NCBI RefSeq assembly: GCF_005116655.2
Contig: NZ_CP050698.1
Coordinates: forward strand, 3,393,489-3,457,488
From: Desulfosediminicola flagellatus
GTDB taxonomy: Bacteria > Desulfobacterota > Desulfobulbia > Desulfobulbales > Desulfocapsaceae
DNA: 64,000 nt
Reading direction: 5' to 3'
This document shows, in pieces, positions 34,896-44,165 of this stretch. Both the position numbers and the translations under genes were made by a program. The first letter of the stretch is position 1, and each line of letters begins with the position of its first letter. The notes under the pieces were generated by a model. The model was not told the origin of the DNA. It saw only the letters and a list, made by a program, of their open reading frames with translations, and did no database searches.

Positions 34896-37800
34896 AGGGT
34901 ACCTGTATCATCCATATCAAAATCTTCATCCGACCAGACATTTTCATCTGAAACCATTGCGCGCATTGCCTCAATACGTTCCGATAGCCTAGCGACAGTC
35001 TGATCCTCAAAGAGTGCACGGACAGTAATATTGGCCTCAAATACTTCACTCAACCGCGCAACAACCTTGATAGCGATCAGTGAATCACCACCTATTTCCG
35101 AGAAAACATCATCGAGACCGATACGTTCGATACCCAGTACATCTTGCCAGACAGCGACGATCGTTTTTTGAGTATCACTGACTGGAGCTGTATAGGCGCT
35201 GTTCAATACAGGCCGGGATTGCATCGATACAGGCCCTGGAACGCGATCAGCAATATTTGCTGAAGTACCGGCTCTGGCCTCACTGATCCAACCGTTGAAC
35301 GGCCGTGTTGAAACCACAATCTGGCCTGAATACGGGTTGTCCAGAATGCGGGCAAATGCATCCATCCCCTCTTCAGCTGACATTCCACCCATCGGCTTGC
35401 TGCCACTCAAGCTCAGAAACCGTTTTTCAAAAGAAGCAGCCATGCCAGTGCCGATCCACCTGTCCCAATCAATGGCAACAGTATACCTGTCAGTGTTTTT
35501 GGCCTTAGCCGAAGCAAAGGCATCGGCAAAAGCATTTACCGCCGTATATTCCACATCGCCAACCCCACCCAGTATTGAGGTTATTGATGAACAAATAACC
35601 ATAAAGTCAAGAGAACGCGTCTTAAACAACTCATCAAGCACTATGGAACCATTGACTTTAGCGGCAAACTCTGGGCCCTCGGTGCCTACCTCTTTCAACT
35701 GAATTGCACCACGATTTTCGACAGCCGCCGAATGTATAACCCCATGAATATTCCCGAACTCAGCTTCCACTGCATTGATTACAGCCTCCATCTGTTCAGG
35801 GTCAGAAATGTCTGCAGCGTATGTTCTTACCTCCGCTCCCATCTCCTCCAATCTGGTCATCCGTTTACTTAATACCTCTGTTGGTATGCCAGAAGTATTG
35901 CCAGGTAAGGTGTGTCTGGGTGCCATGCCAACCACAAGGCAGCAGTCATGCTCAACTCTTTTTGCACTATCCAGAGGATAGGCGTGGACATTATCAAAAC
36001 CGACCTTTGACAGGACAGTCTCCCATCTATCAGCCTTTAGTAAAGGCCCCTCAGGACGAAGATCAGTATCTTCATAAAGCCACCAGCCTTCGGCCAGACC
36101 ATAGATCATTGTTGTCCAGCGAGGAGTAGAGGTCGATTCTGCCATCAACAGCATTCCTTCAGGGACAAGTAAACGCCTTAAATTGCCAAGGGTCGAGATG
36201 ATGCGCGGAGTGGCATGCACCACATCCAGCTCAATAATCATGTCATAACTTCCAGCTTTATATCCTTGCGCTGAGAAATCCCGACCTATATCAAATGTAC
36301 CGAAACGCATGTCATCGTAACCTTTCTGAGCAGCCCAAGCCCTCGCCTCTGCAACAAAAGACGGACCAATATCAGTAAAAGTATATTCAACATTTTTTCC
36401 GGATATTAGTGGCATAACATGCTTCGTCAGAATACCTGCACCGCCACCGATTTCGAGTATTCGTATGCATCTGCCATTAGCTGCATCAACCACTTCCCTG
36501 ACTTTTTCGGCCAGAAGCATGCAGTAAACCCTGTGAAATGTGTGTTCCTCTATTTCGTCGGCGATCTTCTTTAAGGCAGTTGAATCTCCTTGAGGATAGA
36601 GAACCGAGATAGCCTCTTTTTCACTGGTCAATGCACGAGGATACTTATCAGCACAATGCTCCAGAAATTGTATCATCGGAGCAAAGGCGGGAAACTCTTC
36701 AATAAGAGAAGCAACTGAGATGATTGGATCTTCAAGCTCTTCGACTGAACCGAGAAAAGTAATGCTACCGTCCTGCAGACGAGCATGCCCATCTTCCGAA
36801 AGTGTTGAGATAAGAAATGAGAAAAGCCGTGTAAATTTAGGTGAAATATCGAGCTGTTTTTCAAGGCTGGTGAGCGTGTATAAACGCCCTGGTCTGGTAT
36901 TAATATCAGATCTATTCAAGTAGCGTATCACAAGAGCAGCACACAGACTATTAAGCCTCGGTTCGAGTGAACCACGATTTCTGATACTCTTGATGGCGCA
37001 GGCCCGCTCGATTTTCTCACGTTCACCATCTATTTGTAACCACTGCTGCTTTTTAGCAGGCGTTATCTGCTCTTTTTGATACGAAATACGTTCTCTGGCA
37101 GGCAATATATTTCTGCCTAAGAGAATGAGGCGTGCCCCTGCAGATTGAGCGAGATACTCAGCCAACTCGAGCCCAATCCCTCCCATACCTCCGGCAATAA
37201 GATAGACTCCCCCCTGCCGGACAACTGACGGCAAACCGGTTACCGCAGGAAGCGATACCGGCTCAAAGATTCGTTCCCAGCAGTAGGTCCCTCGCAGAGC
37301 AATCACCGGTTCAAGGGATCGACTCTTGCAAACAGCGGCCAGAGAGACCGGCATAGCAGAATCACTCTTCTCTATCCCGCCTGAATCTGTAATATCGACA
37401 ACTTTGCAGGAAATATGGGGATGTTCCTGCGGGATTACCGTTACCGGCCCCATAAGAAGAGATACGGCAGGGTCTATCTGCTCATTGCCAATCACCTCAA
37501 ACATTCCGGAAGCAACTACAGTGATGAGATTAGGCTGTCCTGGTTTACACTGTTCCAAAGCCTGAACCAGAAGAATAAGAGAGTCATAGTAAATCATCCT
37601 GCCAGCACTAATCGTGTTCGGCATCTTCTGTGACTGACCAGTCAAGCTCCAGCAATAGACAATTCCATCAGGAAATTTCCCTTCATCATCAAGCTGTTGG
37701 ATCAAACTCAGGTATGCACTCGTATCACGCGGATCAATCGAATATCCATCATCGGTGTCATGCTGTACTGAATCTGCGGCGACTACAAATTCCACAGTGG

Positions 37801-40669
37801 CACCATCATCCCGCAGGGTCTTACCCAAATCTCGACCAATACCAAGATTATCTGTGAAAATGAGCCAGTGCTTAATGGGCTCGTCGCCTTCTCTTTGCAG
37901 TGGAAGTACTCCCCGTTTCCAGGAAGGACGATAGAACCAATCGGCCGAATCCTGCCGCAACTGCACTTTCTTAACGTCACCGCCCAGGCTATTCCCTGCC
38001 ACAGGCTTAAGGAAATAACGTTGTCGTTCAAATGGGTAGGTGGGAAGCGGTATTCTCTGCCGCTTTTCGCCCTCGTGCAAGGCATGCCAGTCAATATGTA
38101 CAGAGGATTCCCATAATTTCGCCAGACATCGTGCAAACGTAACGCAGTTGTCCTCATCAGCCGTCCGTGCGTGAGGTAAAGTTGAACACACGACATATTC
38201 GCTCGGGCACAAAGCATGACTTCGAACGAATGATGCCAGCGTATGCCCCGGACCGATCTCTACCGAGAGATATGGTGCCTCCGAGAATAGAGTAGTGATT
38301 CCATCCGCAAAACGCACTGTGCTCAGCAGGTGTTCACCCCAATAGCATGGATCAGTTGCCTGTTCATCACTCAACCAGTTGCCTGTCACGTTGGAAATTA
38401 TTTTAATTTCCGGAGTCGAGAGCTTCAGCGTTTCAAACTCTATGATGAACCTCCCGATGACCGGGCGCATCATTTCAGAGTGAAAAGCATGAGAGGTATG
38501 TAAACGCTTTGTTGGTATACCTGCACCAGCGAGCCTCTCCTCCACCTCTTCTATTTGCGAAAAAGTACCCGACAGTACACATGAACGTGTCGTGTTGACT
38601 GCGGCTACAGACACGTCCTCAAGACATTCAGCCGATAATTCTTCAGGAGTCGCGGAAACAGCAATCATTGCACCTTTGACCATTTCCTGCATGAGGCGCC
38701 CTCTGCAAACTATAATCCGCAAAGCGTCTTCAAGTGAAAAGACTCCGGCAATGCATGCTGCTACGTACTCTCCCAGGCTGTGGCCGATACACGCCTCAGG
38801 AATAACGCCAATAGAGATCATGAGCCTTGCCAGCGAGTATTCCACAACAAATAAGGCAGGTTGAGCGAGTGAGGTCTCCTGAAGGATCTGTTCAGCTTCA
38901 GATATCTCCGTGTCTTCTGCAAACAGGATATGACGAATATCCCTCCCCATCAGCGGCACAAGTATTTCCGCACATCGGTCTACTTCTGTTCGAAAGCGTG
39001 GTTCGGTACGATAGAGGTCTTTTCCCATACCGATATACTGAGTTCCCTGACCTGAAAAAAGAAAAGCGATCCGGTGCCCATCTGTTTCCACATTATAACT
39101 TTCAGCAAATGGCGATTCAGTATTCTGCAGGGCGGCAATAGCGCTCTCTCGGTCATGACAGACGATCGCCCTTTTATAGTTAAAGCGTGAGCGTCCAACC
39201 TGAAGTGTATAGGCTAAGTCGTCAAGGTTTACCGAAGGGTTTGCAGCGATGAACTCAGCAAGCCTTTGTCGCGTTGCGTCAGGAGCAGATCCGGTCTTTG
39301 CGGAAAGAGTGAGTAAATACCAGATACGCGAAGTCGACGAGGGTATTACCGGCGGTGGCTCTTCAAGGATAACATGAGCATTGGTTCCGCCTACACCAAA
39401 AGAACTGACACCTGCGCGACGCGGAGTTTCACCGCCTTCCCATCTCTGTAGCTCAGAATTCACCTGAAAAGGTGAGTTCGCAAAATCAATTTCCGGATTA
39501 GTCGCTTCACAGTGAAGAGTCGGCGGGATCGCCTGATGCTTAAGCGCCAGAACCGTCTTTATAAGGCCTGCCATGCCTGCAGCTGTATCGCAATGTCCAA
39601 AATTGCTCTTTACCGAACCAAGATAACAACTTCCGCTTTCCGTATTTCCACGTGCAAACGCTTTGCTCAGCGCTGCAAGTTCAATTGGGTCACCAAGAGG
39701 TGTACCTGTTCCGTGCGCTTCAATAAACCCGATACTTTCCGGCGAGACACCTGCCATTTCCTGTGCTTCAACAATAACCCTGGCCTGCCCCTCGACACTC
39801 GGGGCAGTAAAACCAATTTTGTCAGCGCCATCATTATTCACAGCAGTACCGCGAATCACTGCATGGATAGTGTCGCCTTCGGCAAGCGCATCAGCTAGTC
39901 GTTTAAGAACAACAATTCCAACACCCGCACTTCCGACAGTACCACCTGCATCAGCAGAAAATGGTCGGCAATGACCGTCTGCTGAAAGTATACCTCCCGG
40001 TTCATGCATATACCCCTGATCCTGTGGAGTATAGATTGAGACAGCTCCCGCAAGAGCCATATCACATTGATACGCCAGCAGACCGTTACAGGCATAGTGC
40101 ACAGCCACAAGTGATGTCGAACAGGCTGTAGAGATATTGAGACTGGGACCTTTCAAATCAAGCTTATACGATGTTCTGGTAGCAACAAAATCTTTATCAT
40201 TACCGATAAGAATCCGGTATTCCCCTTCTTTGCTAAGTATATCCGGGTCAGCCATAAGATTACGTAAAGCATAGGTGTTAAGACCTGCTCCGGCAAACAC
40301 CCCCGTCCCCTCTCCTGATTGCCGGGGATCATAACCTGCATGTTCCATTGCCTCCCAGGCGCACTCAAGAAAAAGACGATGTTGCGGATCGGTGACTGCA
40401 GCTTCACTGGGCGTAAATCCAAAAAAGGCTGCATCAAAGAAATCATGCTCCTCAAGCCGACCTCTCGCCTTGACATATCGAGGATGAGCAACTGTCGAAG
40501 GCTCGACACCTGCAACGAGTAGCTCTTCATCTCTGAAGACAGTTATGGACTCAACCCCGTCCCGTAAATTTTGCCAATACCTCTCTACCCCGGAAGCACC
40601 TGGAAAACGACACGCCATACCGACAATGGCAATCAACTCAATTTCCCCTGTAAAGAGATCTTCAGACAT
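34892..40669 (-). CDS. PKS module KS-AT-KR(cMT)-ACP
   Basis: This 1925-residue polyketide synthase has a ketosynthase (active Cys183 in TACSTS, EAHGTG and SNFGH histidines) and an acyltransferase (Ser631 in GHSLG; HAFH at 727-730, which points to malonyl-CoA). A ketoreductase has its NADPH motif GGMGGIG at 1160-1166 but its catalytic part (Ser1695, Tyr1708) only after a 400-residue insert. That insert is a C-methyltransferase (LEIGGGAG near 1405). The carrier serine is Ser1873. The unit should add an alpha-methyl-beta-hydroxy extension; no dehydratase is present. A short acidic C-terminus (SDEDFDMDD) probably docks to the TubC domain of the next protein. It overlaps the previous gene by 8 bases. 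Confidence 0.94.
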   Translation of the reverse strand: MSEDLFTGEIELIAIVGMACRFPGASGVERYWQNLRDGVESITVFRDEELLVAGVEPSTVAHPRYVKARGRLEEHDFFDAAFFGFTPSEAAVTDPQHRLFLECAWEAMEHAGYDPRQSGEGTGVFAGAGLNTYALRNLMADPDILSKEGEYRILIGNDKDFVATRTSYKLDLKGPSLNISTACSTSLVAVHYACNGLLAYQCDMALAGAVSIYTPQDQGYMHEPGGILSADGHCRPFSADAGGTVGSAGVGIVVLKRLADALAEGDTIHAVIRGTAVNNDGADKIGFTAPSVEGQARVIVEAQEMAGVSPESIGFIEAHGTGTPLGDPIELAALSKAFARGNTESGSCYLGSVKSNFGHCDTAAGMAGLIKTVLALKHQAIPPTLHCEATNPEIDFANSPFQVNSELQRWEGGETPRRAGVSSFGVGGTNAHVILEEPPPVIPSSTSRIWYLLTLSAKTGSAPDATRQRLAEFIAANPSVNLDDLAYTLQVGRSRFNYKRAIVCHDRESAIAALQNTESPFAESYNVETDGHRIAFLFSGQGTQYIGMGKDLYRTEPRFRTEVDRCAEILVPLMGRDIRHILFAEDTEISEAEQILQETSLAQPALFVVEYSLARLMISIGVIPEACIGHSLGEYVAACIAGVFSLEDALRIIVCRGRLMQEMVKGAMIAVSATPEELSAECLEDVSVAAVNTTRSCVLSGTFSQIEEVEERLAGAGIPTKRLHTSHAFHSEMMRPVIGRFIIEFETLKLSTPEIKIISNVTGNWLSDEQATDPCYWGEHLLSTVRFADGITTLFSEAPYLSVEIGPGHTLASFVRSHALCPSEYVVCSTLPHARTADEDNCVTFARCLAKLWESSVHIDWHALHEGEKRQRIPLPTYPFERQRYFLKPVAGNSLGGDVKKVQLRQDSADWFYRPSWKRGVLPLQREGDEPIKHWLIFTDNLGIGRDLGKTLRDDGATVEFVVAADSVQHDTDDGYSIDPRDTSAYLSLIQQLDDEGKFPDGIVYCWSLTGQSQKMPNTISAGRMIYYDSLILLVQALEQCKPGQPNLITVVASGMFEVIGNEQIDPAVSLLMGPVTVIPQEHPHISCKVVDITDSGGIEKSDSAMPVSLAAVCKSRSLEPVIALRGTYCWERIFEPVSLPAVTGLPSVVRQGGVYLIAGGMGGIGLELAEYLAQSAGARLILLGRNILPARERISYQKEQITPAKKQQWLQIDGEREKIERACAIKSIRNRGSLEPRLNSLCAALVIRYLNRSDINTRPGRLYTLTSLEKQLDISPKFTRLFSFLISTLSEDGHARLQDGSITFLGSVEELEDPIISVASLIEEFPAFAPMIQFLEHCADKYPRALTSEKEAISVLYPQGDSTALKKIADEIEEHTFHRVYCMLLAEKVREVVDAANGRCIRILEIGGGAGILTKHVMPLISGKNVEYTFTDIGPSFVAEARAWAAQKGYDDMRFGTFDIGRDFSAQGYKAGSYDMIIELDVVHATPRIISTLGNLRRLLVPEGMLLMAESTSTPRWTTMIYGLAEGWWLYEDTDLRPEGPLLKADRWETVLSKVGFDNVHAYPLDSAKRVEHDCCLVVGMAPRHTLPGNTSGIPTEVLSKRMTRLEEMGAEVRTYAADISDPEQMEAVINAVEAEFGNIHGVIHSAAVENRGAIQLKEVGTEGPEFAAKVNGSIVLDELFKTRSLDFMVICSSITSILGGVGDVEYTAVNAFADAFASAKAKNTDRYTVAIDWDRWIGTGMAASFEKRFLSLSGSKPMGGMSAEEGMDAFARILDNPYSGQIVVSTRPFNGWISEARAGTSANIADRVPGPVSMQSRPVLNSAYTAPVSDTQKTIVAVWQDVLGIERIGLDDVFSEIGGDSLIAIKVVARLSEVFEANITVRALFEDQTVARLSERIEAMRAMVSDENVWSDEDFDMDDTGTL
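35894..37078 (-). other. C-methyltransferase inserted within the ketoreductase
   Basis: Residues about 1198-1592 interrupt the ketoreductase just after its first nucleotide-binding strand (LILLGRN). The insert has a SAM-binding motif (ILEIGGGAGILT), an IELDVVHAT segment and the WWLYED pattern of polyketide C-methyltransferases. The ketoreductase resumes at VRTYAADISDPEQM. Confidence 0.85.
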
Positions 40670-43600
40670 TACGCCTCCGTGATTGTTTTAAAACCTGCTG
40701 CTGACGCTGCATTGCCTTTTTGCGAGCAGCACTCCTCTGCTCTGCAGGATTATTCACATTTTCGGAACTTACCGAACTTGTCTGACTTGTCGGACGGGAT
40801 TCAGATGGCCGTTGCTCTGTGTTTGCAATATATGCGGCAAGAGCACCAATTGTCGGATAGCGAAAAAAGTCTGTAACAACAAGATTATTACTCAACGAAG
40901 ATTGGAGTTTTCGTTGAACCTGCACCACCAGAAGCGAGTTCACTCCGATATCGAACAGGTTATCGTCAACCCCTACCCTTTTCCTGCCCAGCACCTCTGA
41001 CCACATTGAGGCCAGAAGTTTTTCGGTCTTTGTCCGGGGGGCTTTGTAATCCCGTGCACTGCGGGCCTGGTCGTGAGGCGGCAATGCTGCTATGTCGATC
41101 TTACCATTGTGAGAAACAGGTAATTTCTCAAGTCGAACAATCGCCTGCGGTATCATATATTCCGGCAATCTTTCGCGAAGCTGCATCCTGAGTGTTTCAT
41201 CGTCGGGAGCATCTTTTTCGGCAACGATATACGCTATGATTCCACTATCACCGTCATCATCGCGCAAAACAACCACCGCTTGTGTGATTGGTGTTAAAGC
41301 GCAAAGTGCATACTCAATTTCGCCCGGTTCAATACGAAAACCACGAATCTTTGCCTGACGATCCATACGGCCCAGAACAGAAATAGTTCCATCATTCGCA
41401 AAACGCGCAAGGTCACCGGTATGGTAGAGACGCTGTTCACTACTGAGATCAAACGGATTTTCCGTAAATTTCTCTGCCGTCAACTCAGGCCGGTTATGAT
41501 AGCCGCATGCGACACCAACACCGCCAATACAAAGTTCCCCAGGACTGTTAGGTGGCAGAGGATTGCCATACTCATCAAGAATATACATCCGCATATTGGC
41601 AAACGGATGACCTATAGGAACAGTTGCCTGCTGCAGGTCAGCAAGCCCTACCCTGTGTACAGAAGCCCAGACTGTTGCTTCAGTCGGCCCGTAAAAATTC
41701 CATACCGGGATATTCCATTTGAGCACACGCTCTGCGAGTTTTGAAGGAAATGACTCTCCCCCGCAACCAATATGCCTAAGCGGAATTTTTTTATCAGCCT
41801 CTTCATGACTCGAAGCAAACTGTTCGAGTGCAGTGGGCGTCTGACTGAGAAGAGTGACCTGTTCCCGTACTGCAAGTGTATAAAAGGCATCAGGGTCCCT
41901 GGCTACTTCGGCATCAACCATGACCAGAGTACCACCACTCAACAAGCCGCCCCAGATCTCCCACACAGACAGGTCAAACGAATGAGAGTGAAAAACAGTC
42001 CATACTTCATCACTTGATGGTTTAACCTCAGCACAAATTGCCTCTACCATGTTTATCACTGCACGGTGACGCACACGCACCCCTTTGGGTGTTCCTGTAG
42101 ATCCCGATGTGTAAATGATATAGCAGAGTGCATCGGGATCGCCCTTTTCTCTCTTCTCCATCGAGGTCGGCAGTTGATCAGAATCGACCGACAAAAATGG
42201 GCCATGCCACCAGTCGGCAACTGAATCCCGAAATGAAAATTCGGTCAGAATACAGTGAACACCAGCATCGTTGATCATCAGATCGCGACGAGTCGCCGGG
42301 TAGCCTGGGTCAACAGGTACATAGACAGCATTCGCTTTCAGAATTCCCAACATAGCAGCTATACTGCACCATGTCCTGCCCGTGAAGATACCCACTTTAT
42401 CCCCGGCCTGTACTCCGGAACGCAAGAGCCAGCCGGCGATCCTGTCAGCCAGGGAATCAAGTTCTCCTCTGTTTAAACGGTCATCCCCTGAAACTATTGC
42501 AAGCGCCGCCGGATCGGCAACTGCCAGAGAATGAAATTGTTCATGAAGGGTTGCCTGGTCAGAATATGATCGCTCAGTCGCATTCCAGATTTGGGTAATT
42601 TGATGATGCTCATCCCGATCAAGCCACACCATCTGCGAAATACGCTCATTTGGACTCGCAGCCATCGTCTGTAAAATCCGACAGTAACGTGCACACATTT
42701 TCTCCGCTGTACTGCGATCGAAGAGGTCTGTGTTGTAGAAAAGCATCCCCTTCAATCCGTCAGAGGTTTCCCAGAGATGCATCTCAAGATCAAGACGGAT
42801 GAATTGCTGATTCACTTCCATAGCCTCCACCTCCGCACCATGAAGTTCAAGCTGCGGTTGGGGACCATGCAATGGTGCATTCTGCAGAGCAAACATGACC
42901 TGCACCAACGGATTTCTACTTAAATCCCGCTCAGGCTGAATGGCATTTACAACCTCATCAAAAGGGATATCCTGATTTTCATACGCTCCAATAGATGCTG
43001 TTCGGATGCGACTGAGGAGATCGAGAAATGTCGGATTACCTGCAAGCTTTAGGCGTACAGGAACAGTGTCGGAAAAGTATCCGATAAGCGGCTCAAGTTC
43101 CTGCCTGAGCCGGTTATGCATCGGGATGCCGACAAGAATATCATCCTGAGTGCAGCTACGCGAAAGAAACACACCATATCCTGCAAGGAGTGTCATAAAT
43201 AGGGTTGCCTCACCCTTGGCGCTCACCTCTTTCAGCCTGCTGGTGGTCTCGCGATTTATTTCAAAAAGAACAGAACTGCCGTTAAAAGTTTGTAATGCCG
43301 GTCGAGGTTTATCTGTAGGAAAATTGAGCGTATGCGCGGAGTCCTCAAGTTCTTTTTTCCAATAGTTACGCCTTGTTTCACGGTAATCACCGCTAAATCG
43401 CTGCTGTTGCCATGCCGCATAATCTGCATACTGAATTTTCAATGGTTCCTGTTGCCCTGGCAACCCCTGCACCAATTCATTATAAAAAGCCGCCAGCTCA
43501 CGCTGAAATATCCCAATCGACCAGCCATCAGCGGCACTATGATGAAATGCGACAATACATACATATTCTGCGTCGTTTATCTTTATCAGTGACGTTCGAA

Positions 43601-44159
43601 GCGGGAGGTCTTTGCTCAGTTCAAAAGGTGTTCGTATTGTCAAATCAATATTTCGTTCAATTTCTCTCTGCTGCTGTTCGCCCTCCAGTCCCTGTAAATC
43701 AATGATGTTGAGCGGGATCTCAGGGGCAGACACAACACTCCCATAAAATGAGCCGTCATCAAAACGCATTACAGTTCTAAGCACTTCATGACGCGTGATG
43801 ATTTTCCCAAGAGCAACTCGCAGGCTATTCACCTGAATTGAACCTCGCAAGCGTAGGACAGCTGGCAGAATATATGCAGCCCCGACTCCAGCGAATTCTT
43901 CCAATACAAGCAATCGTCGTTGCGAGAAAGAGAGAGGGACTATGCCATCATCCCGGCTCACGGGTAAGATATGTTCACCATCCGGTTCGGAAAATATTTC
44001 CTGCTGGCGAAAATGTGCAAGAAGTTCCTCTTTGTGGGCGGTTATCCGCTCACGAATGTCCGGCGACATAACTCCTGCCGGAGCGTTGCATTTGAGCGTA
44101 CCGTTTTCGCTGCGGAGTTGGATATCTAGAGAAGCAAGTGTATTGAGTAATTCATCCAT
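40662..44159 (-). CDS. NRPS module with TubC docking, C-A-PCP
   Basis: This 1165-residue protein begins with a TubC-type docking domain (about 1-55; LDIQLRSENGTLKCNAPAGV pattern). The condensation domain carries HHSAADGW at 206-213. The adenylation domain (about 535-1027) contains YTSGSTGTPKG near 683. Its specificity residues read as D-L-W-S-G-G-F-V-W, for which I know no match. The FDLSVWEIWG and LSQTPTAL style is often seen in domains for polar residues, but that is weak evidence. Ser1075 in GVNSL is the carrier site. The C-terminal tail is rich in Arg, Lys and Gln and probably docks to the next polyketide synthase. Confidence 0.93.
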   Translation of the reverse strand: MDELLNTLASLDIQLRSENGTLKCNAPAGVMSPDIRERITAHKEELLAHFRQQEIFSEPDGEHILPVSRDDGIVPLSFSQRRLLVLEEFAGVGAAYILPAVLRLRGSIQVNSLRVALGKIITRHEVLRTVMRFDDGSFYGSVVSAPEIPLNIIDLQGLEGEQQQREIERNIDLTIRTPFELSKDLPLRTSLIKINDAEYVCIVAFHHSAADGWSIGIFQRELAAFYNELVQGLPGQQEPLKIQYADYAAWQQQRFSGDYRETRRNYWKKELEDSAHTLNFPTDKPRPALQTFNGSSVLFEINRETTSRLKEVSAKGEATLFMTLLAGYGVFLSRSCTQDDILVGIPMHNRLRQELEPLIGYFSDTVPVRLKLAGNPTFLDLLSRIRTASIGAYENQDIPFDEVVNAIQPERDLSRNPLVQVMFALQNAPLHGPQPQLELHGAEVEAMEVNQQFIRLDLEMHLWETSDGLKGMLFYNTDLFDRSTAEKMCARYCRILQTMAASPNERISQMVWLDRDEHHQITQIWNATERSYSDQATLHEQFHSLAVADPAALAIVSGDDRLNRGELDSLADRIAGWLLRSGVQAGDKVGIFTGRTWCSIAAMLGILKANAVYVPVDPGYPATRRDLMINDAGVHCILTEFSFRDSVADWWHGPFLSVDSDQLPTSMEKREKGDPDALCYIIYTSGSTGTPKGVRVRHRAVINMVEAICAEVKPSSDEVWTVFHSHSFDLSVWEIWGGLLSGGTLVMVDAEVARDPDAFYTLAVREQVTLLSQTPTALEQFASSHEEADKKIPLRHIGCGGESFPSKLAERVLKWNIPVWNFYGPTEATVWASVHRVGLADLQQATVPIGHPFANMRMYILDEYGNPLPPNSPGELCIGGVGVACGYHNRPELTAEKFTENPFDLSSEQRLYHTGDLARFANDGTISVLGRMDRQAKIRGFRIEPGEIEYALCALTPITQAVVVLRDDDGDSGIIAYIVAEKDAPDDETLRMQLRERLPEYMIPQAIVRLEKLPVSHNGKIDIAALPPHDQARSARDYKAPRTKTEKLLASMWSEVLGRKRVGVDDNLFDIGVNSLLVVQVQRKLQSSLSNNLVVTDFFRYPTIGALAAYIANTEQRPSESRPTSQTSSVSSENVNNPAEQRSAARKKAMQRQQQVLKQSRRRNV

Positions 44160-44165
44160 ATTGAT

